Below the pieces are notes generated by a model. It saw only the letters and a list, made by a program, of their open reading frames with translations, did no database searches and was not told the origin of the DNA. A stretch of DNA of 17,747 bases from an uncultured Eggerthellaceae bacterium (GTDB lineage Bacteria; Actinomycetota; Coriobacteriia; Coriobacteriales; Eggerthellaceae). The position numbers and the translations under genes are program-made. Numbering within the stretch: position 1 is the first letter of the stretch; every line of letters starts with the position of its first letter. Location of the stretch: the NCBI GenBank assembly GCA_934630485.1, contig CAKTWD010000024.1, positions 1-17,747 on the forward strand, given 5' to 3'. Below are positions 1 to 7,638 of the stretch, one piece after another.

Positions 1-169
1 ACGGGATCAGGAACACCAGCGACCAGAAAAGAGCGACCTTCAGCTGGTTCTTTTCCCACCATTCAGCTTTGAACAGCGGGAAGAATGCGATAGAGAGAAG
101 CATGCCTGCGAACGGGATGCAGCTCCATATCGGCAAGACCGAACCGATGGTCTCGACCGTTACTTCCAT
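1..169 (-). CDS. Sodium:proton antiporter, N-terminal part (truncated by window edge)
   Basis: The minus strand carries 56 codons beginning at the ATG at 169-167 and running off the left edge. The ATG is preceded by an AGGAG ribosome binding site 6-7 nt away. The visible N-terminus has a first hydrophobic stretch (about residues 10-30, LPIWSCIPFAGMLLSIAFF), a short polar loop with KAEWWEKN, and the beginning of a second membrane segment (VALFWSLVFLIP). I recognise this pattern from large actinobacterial and proteobacterial membrane proteins annotated as sodium:proton antiporters or citrate-transporter-like proteins (ion transporter superfamily). The family call therefore rests on the first 56 residues only, and the transported ion cannot be read from this fragment. 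The gene is divergent from glmU across a 404-bp gap. I see no convincing promoter for it. Confidence 0.6.
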   Translation of the reverse strand, partial: MEVTVETIGSVLPIWSCIPFAGMLLSIAFFPLFKAEWWEKNQLKVALFWSLVFLIP

Positions 170-573
170 TCAACACTCCTTGATTGTGGGTTCAACGCTT
201 GTCTGCGTTTTGGCCTTGTGCGCGCATCTCCCTTGGCTCCTGGCGTGCATAAGATCAGATCGCATACAAAGTGGAATTTTATCACGCGATCATTACGATG
301 CCTTCATCGGAGAAACGCATTCCAGCAATTTGCGCCCATAAGATTTGAACATATCGAATAGTGTCATTAAGTTTGCCTATGGCACCTTCTTCGGTGGCGG
401 CTTTGTGCTTGAGCGCGTGGCGGCGCGGGGTCGCGGTATACTTGCGTTGGTCGGTTCCGAACTTGGCGCCAGCAAACTTGCGTTTCTCGACCGCCGCATG
501 CTTGCGGCGCACGTCAAACGCTTGCCGCCTTGGTTTGTGCCGCTAACATTTACCATCACGAAAGGCTGGAACT
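170..573. other. 404-bp intergenic region between the antiporter and glmU
   Basis: I see no convincing gene here. Several overlapping frames are open at 282-629, but none has a Shine-Dalgarno or recognisable product. The part around 250-380 is relatively AT-rich and presumably holds the divergent promoters. A 7-bp perfect hairpin (492-498 with 503-509, loop TGCT) lies about 65 bp before glmU and has no U-tract, so it is not a standard terminator. A TATACT hexamer at 437-442 is a candidate -10 for glmU. Confidence 0.5.
437..442 (+). promoter_or_regulatory. Candidate -10 element for glmU
   Basis: TATACT matches five of six consensus -10 bases and lies 131 bp before the glmU ATG. No good -35 sits at 16-18 bp spacing; the TTGAGC at 409-414 is 22 bp away. 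The call is weak and is offered only as the best-looking site in this gap. Confidence 0.22.
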
Positions 574-1953
574 ATGCAAGCTGCCGCAATCATCCTGGCC
601 GCAGGTGCCGGGACGCGCATGAAGTCTAAGAAGCCCAAGGTCGCGCACGAGGTTTTGGGCCGCCCGCTTGTTCGCTGGGTGGTTTCTGCCGCGAAGCAGG
701 CTGGCGCCGAGCGCATCGTCGCCGTTGTCGGGCATTGCAAAGAGCAGGTCATTCCCCTGGTTCAGGACGAAACCGAGATCGTCGTCCAGCCCGACAGGAA
801 GGGCACGGCCGACGCCGTTGCCGTGTGCCGCGAGGCGCTGGCCGATTTCGACGGCTCGCTCCTGGTTCTTTCCGGCGACTGTCCGCTGATCACCGCCGCA
901 ACCGTCGAGCGCTTGGTTTCCGAGCGCGAGGCTGCCAATGCCGCCGTCTCGCTTCTTACCATGAAGCTTCCCGACCCCTACGGCTACGGCCGCATCATTC
1001 GCAACGACGAGGGCAACGTGATTGGTATTGTCGAGCAGAAGGACGCAACTGACGACCAGGCCCTTATCAAGGAGTGCAACGCCGGCTTCTACTGCTTCGA
1101 TTCGAAGTGGGTCTTCGAGGCCCTTACCCATATCGACAACAACAACGCGCAGGGCGAGTTCTACCTGACCGACGTCATCGCTTTGGCGGTCGAGCAGGGT
1201 CGCGCCGTAGCCGCCGTGACTACCGACAACCCGCATGAGTGCCTGGGCGTGAACTCCCGCGTTCAACTTGCGCAGGCAACCAAGGTCATGCAGCAGCGTA
1301 TCAACAGCGTTCATATGGCCAACGGCGTTACCATGATCGACCCCGATCAGGTGTGGGTCGGCCCCGATGTTCAGATCGACCAAGACGTCGAGCTTCTCCC
1401 GCAGACGTTCCTGATGGGGAAGACCACCGTCGGCGAGGACAGCGTCATCGGCCCGAACACGCGCCTGACCGACACCATCGTCGGGCGCGGTTGCCGCGTA
1501 GACGAGACCGTCGCCATCGAAGCGCAAATCGATGACGGTGCAACTGCGGGTCCGCGTGCATATCTGCGCCCGGCGGCCCATTTGTGCGAAGGCGCCAAGG
1601 CGGGCACGCACGTCGAGATCAAGAAGTCCACGGTGGGCAAGGGTTCGAAGGTCCCGCATCTTTCTTATATCGGCGACACCACCATCGGCGAGGGCGTGAA
1701 CATCGGTGCCGGCTCTATCACCTGCAATTACGATGGCAAGAACAAGCACGCCACCACTATTGGAGACGGCGCGTTCGTTGGTTCCGACACTATGATGGTC
1801 GCGCCGGTCAATATCGGCGCCGGTGCCATCATCGGCGCGGGCTCGTGCATTGCCAAGGACGTTCCAGCCGACGCGTTGGGCATCACGCGTCCTCAGCAGG
1901 CCAACATCGAGGGCTGGGCTGCCAACAAGCGCAAGCAGCTGGGCATCGACTAG
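574..1953 (+). CDS. glmU: Bifunctional UDP-N-acetylglucosamine diphosphorylase / glucosamine-1-phosphate N-acetyltransferase
   Basis: GlmU makes UDP-GlcNAc for peptidoglycan in two cytoplasmic steps: acetylation of glucosamine-1-phosphate from acetyl-CoA, then uridylyl transfer from UTP. The 459 residues match the usual family length. The N-terminal nucleotidyltransferase domain (about 1-230) shows the LAAGAGTRMKSKKPK signature at residues 8-22, the QPDRKGTADAV nucleotide-binding stretch near 72-82 and the metal-binding Asp in GDCPL (Asp102). The C-terminal left-handed beta-helix (about 250-455) has hexapeptide repeats. It includes His362 in HLSYIGD, equivalent to the catalytic His363 of the E. 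coli enzyme, and a CNYDGKNK segment. The ATG at 574 has an AAAGG site 8 nt upstream and aligns with the family start. It is followed, after 255 bp, by prs, as in many Gram-positive bacteria. Both active sites appear intact. Confidence 0.97.
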   Translation: MQAAAIILAAGAGTRMKSKKPKVAHEVLGRPLVRWVVSAAKQAGAERIVAVVGHCKEQVIPLVQDETEIVVQPDRKGTADAVAVCREALADFDGSLLVLSGDCPLITAATVERLVSEREAANAAVSLLTMKLPDPYGYGRIIRNDEGNVIGIVEQKDATDDQALIKECNAGFYCFDSKWVFEALTHIDNNNAQGEFYLTDVIALAVEQGRAVAAVTTDNPHECLGVNSRVQLAQATKVMQQRINSVHMANGVTMIDPDQVWVGPDVQIDQDVELLPQTFLMGKTTVGEDSVIGPNTRLTDTIVGRGCRVDETVAIEAQIDDGATAGPRAYLRPAAHLCEGAKAGTHVEIKKSTVGKGSKVPHLSYIGDTTIGEGVNIGAGSITCNYDGKNKHATTIGDGAFVGSDTMMVAPVNIGAGAIIGAGSCIAKDVPADALGITRPQQANIEGWAANKRKQLGID

Positions 1954-2120
1954 CAAGGGCTTCGGTTGGGTGGCGCGCCGTATGATGCGCGGTCGGCTCA
2001 GGGATCGGGTGGCTTTCGCTAAGACGTCCGCCAGCAAGCAAGAGCCTACCGATTCGCTCAGCAATGCCGAACTTCAATCGAAATCTTCGCGAGTTTCCAG
2101 GTTTTCGGTTGAAGGGGCAT

Positions 2121-2149
2121 TTGCCAATGTGTAGGCTGTTCATTAAAGG
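2121..2149 (+). promoter_or_regulatory. Weak candidate promoter for prs
   Basis: TTGCCA (2121-2126) and TAAAGG (2144-2149) are separated by 17 bp, about 60 bp before the prs start. The -10 matches only three of six consensus bases, so this is a low-confidence guess. The 255-bp glmU-prs gap shows no terminator: the only inverted repeat after glmU is a 5-bp GC stem at 1974-1991 without a U-tract. Co-transcription with glmU is therefore also possible. Confidence 0.2.
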
Positions 2150-2208
2150 ATTCCGGAACGCTTCGGCGGTTGCGGTGAGTGAAAATTGAACGAATAAGGA
2201 GTTTGTTC

Positions 2209-3174
2209 ATGACGGAAATGAAGAAGAGCATGGCGCTGTTCTCCGGTTCGGTGAACCCGAAGTTCGCCGAGGAGATCGCCGACAAGCTGGGCGTGCCTCT
2301 GGGCAATATCAAGCTCGAGAAGTTCTCGAACGGCGAGATTTATGCCCGTTACCTGCAGAGCGTTCGCGGTGCCGATGTGTTCATCATCCAGTCCATCGCT
2401 GGCACCCAGGTCAACGATGCGCTGATGGAAGTTCTCATCATGGCCGACGCCGCTCGTCGCGCTTCCGCCCGCACCATCACCGCTGTGGTTTCCCACTACG
2501 GCTACGCTCGCCAGGACCGCAAGGCCGCTGCTCGCGAGCCCATTACCGCTAAGCTGGTCGCCAACCTTATGGAAACCGCCGGTATCAACCGCGTTATGAC
2601 CATCGACCTGCATCAGGGTCAGATCCAGGGCTTCTTCGACATCCCTGTCGACCACCTGACGGCTCTGCCCATCCTGGCCGACTACTTCCGTTCCAAGAAC
2701 CTCGAAAACCTGTGCGTCGTTTCCCCCGACGTGGGCCGCGCTAAGGCTGCCAAGAAGCTCTCCGACATGATGAACGCAGACCTGGCTATCATGCACAAGG
2801 GTCGTCCGGGTCACAACAAAGCCGAGATCACCGCTCTTATCGGCGACGTTCGCGGCAAGACCTGCGTCCTGAACGACGACATGATCGACACCGGTGGCTC
2901 CGTTGTTGCCGCTGTCGACACCCTGAAGGCACAGGGCGCGGCTGACATCTACGTGTGCGCCACGCATCCCGTGTTCTCGGGTCCCGGCCTTGAGCGCATG
3001 GCGAACCTCGACGTCAAGGAAGTCGTTGTTTGCAACACCATCCCTGTTCCGGTTGAGTACCAGACGGGCAAGATCAAGGTCGTCAGCGTTGCGCCGTTGT
3101 TCGCCAACGCCATCAAGAACGTTTACGACAACGGTTCGGTTTCCGAGCTGTTCGATCCCGATTTCGCTCTGTAA
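2209..3174 (+). CDS. prs: Ribose-phosphate pyrophosphokinase (PRPP synthetase)
   Basis: The enzyme transfers pyrophosphate from ATP to ribose-5-phosphate. The product, PRPP, feeds purine, pyrimidine, histidine, tryptophan and NAD synthesis in the cytoplasm. The 321 residues fit the class I family. Visible motifs are FSNGEI (39-44), YGYARQDRK (97-105), the DLHQGQIQGFFD metal and ribose-5-phosphate region (133-144), the catalytic loop SPDVGRAKAAKKL (172-184, the shorter form also known from actinobacteria) and the PRPP-binding loop DDMIDTGGS (223-231). I chose the ATG at 2209 because AAGGAG lies 7 nt upstream. A GTG at 2179 would add ten residues but has no comparable site. The gene is followed by a hairpin with a T-tract and then pth. 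Confidence 0.96.
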   Translation: MTEMKKSMALFSGSVNPKFAEEIADKLGVPLGNIKLEKFSNGEIYARYLQSVRGADVFIIQSIAGTQVNDALMEVLIMADAARRASARTITAVVSHYGYARQDRKAAAREPITAKLVANLMETAGINRVMTIDLHQGQIQGFFDIPVDHLTALPILADYFRSKNLENLCVVSPDVGRAKAAKKLSDMMNADLAIMHKGRPGHNKAEITALIGDVRGKTCVLNDDMIDTGGSVVAAVDTLKAQGAADIYVCATHPVFSGPGLERMANLDVKEVVVCNTIPVPVEYQTGKIKVVSVAPLFANAIKNVYDNGSVSELFDPDFAL

Positions 3175-3198
3175 AAGTCGGTTTCGCGTGTTAATTGG

Positions 3199-3230
3199 CA
3201 GGTCGGTGCGTTCGGCATCGGCCTGTTTTT
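3199..3230 (+). terminator. Intrinsic terminator-like hairpin between prs and pth
   Basis: An 11-bp stem pairs 3199-3209 with 3215-3225 (two G-U pairs, loop GTTCG) and is followed directly by five T residues at 3226-3230. The pth Shine-Dalgarno starts only 5 nt later, at 3235. The element could end most prs transcripts, or let a fraction through to pth and the TPR gene. Confidence 0.6.
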
Positions 3231-3246
3231 GGTTAAGGAGCAAAAC

Positions 3247-3804
3247 GTGTATCTGATCGCAGGTTTGGGAAATCCAGGCGAAGAATATGCCTCAACCAGG
3301 CATAACGCCGGTTTTCGAACGGTAGACCTGATTGCCGACAAGATCGGCGCGCGCTACTGGAAGAACGAGGGCGGAGCGCTTACCGCAAAGGGCGCCTGGC
3401 ATGATAACGACATCGTGCTTGCCAAGCCGCAAAGTTACATGAACACGTCGGGCGGCCCGGTGAAGACGCTTTGCAATGCATACGGCGTCGACCCCGCGCA
3501 TCTTATCGTCATCCACGACGAGCTTGATATCCCGTCTGGTACCGTGCGCGTGAAGTTCGGCGGCGGTCATGCGGGCCACAACGGTTTGCGCTCCATCTGC
3601 GATAAGTTGCAAACCAAGGATTGGTATCGAATTCGCTGCGGCATTGGCCGCCCCCCAGGACGTATGCCTGTTGCCGACTTCGTTTTGGCCACGCCCAAGA
3701 AAGAGCAGGCTGACGAATTCGAGGACGCCGTTCAGACCGCTGCTGAGGCCGCGTTGTTCCTGTTGGACAACGGCCTTGAGAAAACCCAGCAGAAATTCAA
3801 CTGA
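3247..3804 (+). CDS. pth: Peptidyl-tRNA hydrolase
   Basis: Pth cleaves peptidyl-tRNAs that drop off the ribosome, recycling tRNA. It is cytoplasmic and usually essential. The 185-residue product matches the bacterial family in length and in all key residues: LIAGLGNPG at the N-terminus with Asn9, His19 in TRHNAGF (catalytic base), Asn66 in YMNTSG, Asp91 in HDELDIPSG and Asn112 in GHNGLRS. I place the start at the GTG at 3247 because AAGGAG (3235-3240) lies 6 nt upstream and the family begins with this Leu-Ile-Ala-Gly-Leu-Gly strand. The in-frame TTG at 3229 lies upstream of that site. The TPR gene begins 2 nt after the stop codon, which suggests coupled translation. Confidence 0.96.
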   Translation: MYLIAGLGNPGEEYASTRHNAGFRTVDLIADKIGARYWKNEGGALTAKGAWHDNDIVLAKPQSYMNTSGGPVKTLCNAYGVDPAHLIVIHDELDIPSGTVRVKFGGGHAGHNGLRSICDKLQTKDWYRIRCGIGRPPGRMPVADFVLATPKKEQADEFEDAVQTAAEAALFLLDNGLEKTQQKFN

Positions 3805-3806
3805 AC

Positions 3807-6134
3807 ATGGACGCGCAGGGAAAGACAAACCAAGAGGTTCCGACCGGTAGCGAAGCGTCTGTTGAACAGGCGCTTCGCAAGGCCTCGCTTTCCCGTGCGC
3901 TTCATCAGGTTGTTCGCGAGGTGAACGAGGCGCTTACCGCGCAAGAGGAAGTGCCTGCGCTGGCGCGCCATCTGGCTAAATGGCTTGAAGATGCCAATGT
4001 GGCGGACTTGTCCGACAGCGCGGACGATTTAAGCTTGGTGCGCGCCATTCACTATTCCGACTTGTATTACATTGTTGCCTCGCAGGATACGCCGCTGCAT
4101 GTTTCCGGAAACGACATCGCGGCTATGGAGTGCGCGCTCGATACGTACAAGCTGGTGCTTGACGTGCTGGGTGATGCTTCCGACACTGCCGACATGCAAG
4201 AGGTTTCCTATGCCGCCAGCTTGGTGCGCACCATCATTCCGCCGTTCATTTCGCAGAAGGGTGAAGCGGCCGAAGATGCGCAGCAAACTGGTGAGCAGGT
4301 GGGTGCCGGAATTTCTGACGGCGTTAGCGATGCCGGGGCTTCTGACGGCTTTGATCGCAGTGGCTCTGAAACCCCCTTTGATTTGCCAGTTTGCGACTCG
4401 TCGGTTGGCGAGTGGGGGTGGCGTCACAACCTGTCTGTTGCGCTTGAATCCATTCGCTCGCCTCATCGCATTGTGGTCGACTTTCAGGGCAGCCTGCAAA
4501 CGGGGACAGTGACCATGGTGGGCCTGGTTCCCAGTGTCAATGTCATGCCGAAGTCGGTTTGGAATGCCGAAGCGAACAACTGGCGCGTGCTTAGCTACAA
4601 GGAACGCCATGAGATGGCGGTTAGCTACTCGTTGTCGTGCGCTATTGCGTGCGTTGCTGCGGCGTTCGCATCGTCCGATCGCATTCAGCGTGTGAAGTTC
4701 CTTGAGGGTTTCATCGACAGCAAGGCGATGGCTGGTCAAGGCGACGGTCGCGGTTTCGTCATGCAAAGTTGCTGCCGCATCGATGTCGATCGCGCATCCT
4801 TCGTGCGTGATGGCATCTACGTGAATGATGGGGACGATCCTCTTGCGTATTGGATTTCCTTGGGCGGTAACATCATCATCGACGCCCCGGTCAGCGACAT
4901 GGTCGATGGTTGGAGCGATGCGCTCGAGCTTCTTCAAGAACAGTTTGACGAATCGGATCTTCCCAGTCGGTCCGAGCTTCCCGAGTTCGGCGACGCGCGT
5001 CTGCCTGAAGCAGTAGGGGAGCTGTTGGGTGCGCGTTATGCTCGCGATATGCGCATCATGCACGGATCGCTTCATCGCCGCAATGCCGAGAATCTGGCTG
5101 ATAGGCTTGCTGTGGCTGAAACCGATGTCGAGCGTGTTCGCTTGGCACGTGCCATGCAATCGCCTGGTGCCGATCCGTTCGATGTGCAGGCTGCGAATCG
5201 CGTGATGAGGTCGTTGCTGTCGGGCGATTTGGATACAGCTGATCAGAATGCCGTAGTCAATTGCTACTTGGGTGAAGACGAGTACCTGAAGGCGCTTTCG
5301 GTTTCGCGCGAGCTGATGGCGAAAGATCGCGACAAGGCGTTAGAAAGCCTTCTTTCGGTGGTTGACCAGGCTGAGCAGTCGGGCCTTTACGCCGACGATC
5401 TTGAGGTTGTTCACCGTGGCTTCGATTCGTATTCAAGTCGTCTGATGTACAACCTGGTGCGAACCGGCACGTTGAAGCTTTCGTCGGAGCGTTTCGACTA
5501 CGGCGCTAACGATGCGGGCAAGCGTGTTGAGTTGATTCCCGACGCGCTGTATCTGTGCTATACCACGGCGGGTTACGGTGCCGAGCAGCAGTTCGATGGC
5601 TTTGAAAGCGGTGAGGCGCTTTCGCGCACGGCTATTCGCATGGCGCCGACGGTCCCTAACGGGTATCGTCAGCTTGCGCGCGCTTACTCGCTGGTGGGCG
5701 ATATGGATTCGGCCGCCAAGGTTCTGTTTGACGCATTGCAGATTTGCGTGACGCCTGCCGACATCGCGCTTGTTTATTACCAGCTGGGGTATGTTTTATG
5801 GAAGGCGGGGCGCCCTCAGGCAGGTGCGTTGTGTTACCTGAAGTCGGTTACCACATCACCCGTCGTTGCAGCTCAGGCGGCCGCAGAGCTGCGCGGTTTA
5901 ATGCATGAAGAGCGCATTCCCGTGGTCGGCCGTCCCGAGATCGACGAGGGATTGAGAGACGAGGGGATCCTTTTGGCGCCGCTTCCGCACGTGATCGATG
6001 CCATTATGGACGGTGCTGAAGCTGCCGTTGATGCTGGCATGTTCGGGGTTGCGCGAAGCTTGTTGAACGTCGGCCTGCATTATCGGCCGGACGATGCCCT
6101 GTTCGATGTTCTGAAGTCCTTGGCGGGGAATTAG
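3807..6134 (+). CDS. Large TPR-containing protein of unknown function
   Basis: The 775-residue product is predicted to be soluble, with no signal peptide or membrane segment. The N-terminal 140 residues look helical. About 150-195 is an acidic, Ser/Gly/Asp-rich linker. The middle (about 200-420) is mixed alpha/beta and contains a Cys pair (QSCCRIDVDR). The C-terminal third is helical with at least two TPR-like repeats around 618-690 (NGYRQLARAYSLVGDMDSAA, then VYYQLGYVLWKAGRPQAG) and a further helical pair near the end. TPRs normally bind other proteins; nothing visible indicates catalysis. The ATG lies 2 nt after the pth stop and lacks a good Shine-Dalgarno of its own, so translation is probably coupled to pth. 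I do not recognise the middle domain. The reading frame is long, intact and GC-rich at third positions, so I am confident it is a real gene. Confidence 0.88.
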   Translation: MDAQGKTNQEVPTGSEASVEQALRKASLSRALHQVVREVNEALTAQEEVPALARHLAKWLEDANVADLSDSADDLSLVRAIHYSDLYYIVASQDTPLHVSGNDIAAMECALDTYKLVLDVLGDASDTADMQEVSYAASLVRTIIPPFISQKGEAAEDAQQTGEQVGAGISDGVSDAGASDGFDRSGSETPFDLPVCDSSVGEWGWRHNLSVALESIRSPHRIVVDFQGSLQTGTVTMVGLVPSVNVMPKSVWNAEANNWRVLSYKERHEMAVSYSLSCAIACVAAAFASSDRIQRVKFLEGFIDSKAMAGQGDGRGFVMQSCCRIDVDRASFVRDGIYVNDGDDPLAYWISLGGNIIIDAPVSDMVDGWSDALELLQEQFDESDLPSRSELPEFGDARLPEAVGELLGARYARDMRIMHGSLHRRNAENLADRLAVAETDVERVRLARAMQSPGADPFDVQAANRVMRSLLSGDLDTADQNAVVNCYLGEDEYLKALSVSRELMAKDRDKALESLLSVVDQAEQSGLYADDLEVVHRGFDSYSSRLMYNLVRTGTLKLSSERFDYGANDAGKRVELIPDALYLCYTTAGYGAEQQFDGFESGEALSRTAIRMAPTVPNGYRQLARAYSLVGDMDSAAKVLFDALQICVTPADIALVYYQLGYVLWKAGRPQAGALCYLKSVTTSPVVAAQAAAELRGLMHEERIPVVGRPEIDEGLRDEGILLAPLPHVIDAIMDGAEAAVDAGMFGVARSLLNVGLHYRPDDALFDVLKSLAGN

Positions 6135-6142
6135 GCGCCCGA

Positions 6143-6214
6143 AAGCCCGTGCGCTCGTGGCGCGGGCTTCAAAAGACCCGCATTGTAGGCTCCGAAACAT
6201 CCCGCGCTGCGGGT
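6143..6214. terminator. Hairpins between convergent genes (TPR gene and rlmI)
   Basis: A 10-bp stem (6143-6152 with 6160-6169, one G-U pair, 7-nt loop) lies just after the TPR stop. A shorter CCCGC/GCGGG stem with a 3-nt loop (6201-6205, 6209-6213) is followed on the plus strand by TTTAGATT. Neither has a perfect U-tract, but their place between two convergent stop codons makes bidirectional termination likely. Confidence 0.45.
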
Positions 6215-6225
6215 TTAGATTCCTA

Positions 6226-7476
6226 TTACACAATCTGGAACAGGAAGAACTTCAGATAATCGGTTTCGGAGATGCCCCACACGATAGGGTGGTCGGGTGC
6301 TTGCTGGCGCTCTTCGATTTGACGAAGGCGCACGCCTGCGTCGCGAGCCGCCGATGCCAGCATCTTCTTGAATCGCTCGGTGTCCATGAAGTGACTGCAG
6401 CTGCAGGTGGCAAGGTAGCCGCCGCGCGGCAGGATGCGCATGGCGCGGTAGTTGATGTCCTTGTAGCCGCGCGTTGCCGCATCAATGCTGCGGCGGTTCT
6501 TGGTGAATGCCGGCGGGTCTAGGATGATGAAGTCGTAATCGCTGCAATGTTCCTGCTCAAGTTTGGTCAGCAGGTCGAAGACGTTGGCGCAGGTGAACTC
6601 CATACGATCTTCCACGCCGTTGAGCTGCGCGTTCTTGCGCGCCTGATCGACGGCAAGCTGCGAGATGTCCACGGCGTTCACGTGCGCGGCGCCGCCAAGC
6701 GCGGCGTTCAGCGCGAACGAGCCCGTGTGCGTGAAACAGTCCAGTACGCGCTTGCCCTGGGCGATTTTCGCCACAGCGCGGCGATTGTACTTCTGGTCAA
6801 GGAAGAAGCCGGTTTTCTGACCGTTCTCGAAGTCAACGTAGTAGCGCACGCCGTTCTCGTTGATGATCACGCTGGTATCGGATTTTGGAGTTGACGCGTT
6901 TTCGTCGTAGCGCGCCCATCCCGTGGTTTCGGGCAGGCCCTCTAGTTTGCGTGAGGAAACATCGTTTCGCTCGTAGATGCCGCGGATGGTGATGCCGTCT
7001 TCGGCGAACACGGTAAGCAGCGCGTCGAAGATCTGCTGCTTGTGCTCTTCCATGCCAACGGACAGAACCTGTGCCACCAAGACGTCTTCGAACTTGTCAA
7101 CGATCAGCCCGCCGAAGTCATCGGCCTCCGAAAAGATGACGCGGCAGCTGGAGGTGTCTTCGCCCATGGTTGCCTTGCGGTGATCCCACGCCCAGCGCAC
7201 TTTGCGCATCCAGAACGCGTCGTCGAAGCGGTCGTTGGCGTTGCGGGTGATAAGACGGATGCGGATCTTGCTTGATTGGGAGATGGTGCCCGAACCCAGG
7301 TAAGAGCCCTTGCGGCTTACCACGTCGACGATGCTGCCGTTTTTCACCTCGGTTTCGCCGGTCGCGGGGGCAAGCTCGATTACCTCGGCGTCGTAAACCC
7401 AAGGATGGCCCGAAGTCAGGGCTCGTTCGCCCTTGGGGGTGATGGTCGCGCAGGGGTAGGGGCGGGCGTTCTTCAT
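6226..7476 (-). CDS. rlmI: Class I SAM-dependent 23S rRNA (cytosine-5) methyltransferase, RlmI-like
   Basis: RlmI-type enzymes methylate a 23S rRNA cytosine (C1962 in E. coli) using S-adenosylmethionine. The 416-residue product has an N-terminal PUA-like RNA-binding domain (about 1-77), a linker domain and a C-terminal Rossmann methyltransferase. SAM motif I is LDCFTHTGSFAL (245-256), the acidic residue at the end of strand 2 is in NAVDIS, motif IV is LDPPAF (319-324), and a Cys-containing CSCSHFM (358-364) follows. I chose the ATG at 7476-7474 because AAAAGGA lies a few bases upstream and the protein then matches the PUA start. The frame stays open to 7620, but that extension crosses the aspS terminator. 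The gene follows aspS on the same strand, with the terminator between them, so it probably has its own promoter. The exact target base is inferred from the family. Confidence 0.85.
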   Translation of the reverse strand: MKNARPYPCATITPKGERALTSGHPWVYDAEVIELAPATGETEVKNGSIVDVVSRKGSYLGSGTISQSSKIRIRLITRNANDRFDDAFWMRKVRWAWDHRKATMGEDTSSCRVIFSEADDFGGLIVDKFEDVLVAQVLSVGMEEHKQQIFDALLTVFAEDGITIRGIYERNDVSSRKLEGLPETTGWARYDENASTPKSDTSVIINENGVRYYVDFENGQKTGFFLDQKYNRRAVAKIAQGKRVLDCFTHTGSFALNAALGGAAHVNAVDISQLAVDQARKNAQLNGVEDRMEFTCANVFDLLTKLEQEHCSDYDFIILDPPAFTKNRRSIDAATRGYKDINYRAMRILPRGGYLATCSCSHFMDTERFKKMLASAARDAGVRLRQIEERQQAPDHPIVWGISETDYLKFFLFQIV

Positions 7477-7585
7477 GATGGTTCCTTTTAAGAAGCGGTT
7501 GAACGTGTTGAGGCTAAGGCGTGAAGCGAATTTGCTGTAAAGCGGTTGGGTCCGTGTTGGCCTTTTGATGCAGCCAGATAAGAAA

Positions 7586-7617
7586 CGCGGCGCGTTGGGA
7601 ATCCCAATCACGCCGCG
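7586..7617 (-). terminator. Intrinsic terminator of aspS
   Basis: Read on the minus strand, a GC-rich stem pairs 7611-7617 with 7586-7592. It continues, after a small asymmetric bulge, as a 5-bp CCCAA/TTGGG stem (7603-7607 with 7595-7599) around a 3-nt loop. TTTCTT follows. It lies 22 bp beyond the aspS stop codon. Confidence 0.75.
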
Positions 7618-7638
7618 CAAGAAAATCGAACTATAGGG

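Noticed and set aside
282..512. 76-codon minus-strand frame between the antiporter and glmU
   Set aside because: There is no Shine-Dalgarno before its ATG and no recognisable domain. Several other frames are open over the same stretch, as expected in GC-rich non-coding DNA.
1974..1991. Hairpin just after glmU as a terminator
   Set aside because: Only a 5-bp CGCGC/GCGCG stem with an 8-nt loop and no T-tract, so it is not supported as a terminator.
556..2064. Long minus-strand frame opposite glmU (502 codons)
   Set aside because: It lies entirely across glmU, which has full family motifs. The antisense frame is a by-product of GC-rich codon use. The same applies to the long antisense frames over prs, aspS, hflX and dnaX.
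7477..7620. Extended N-terminus of the rlmI frame back to 7620
   Set aside because: The extension runs through the aspS terminator hairpin and has no ribosome binding site. The ATG at 7476 has one and fits the family start.
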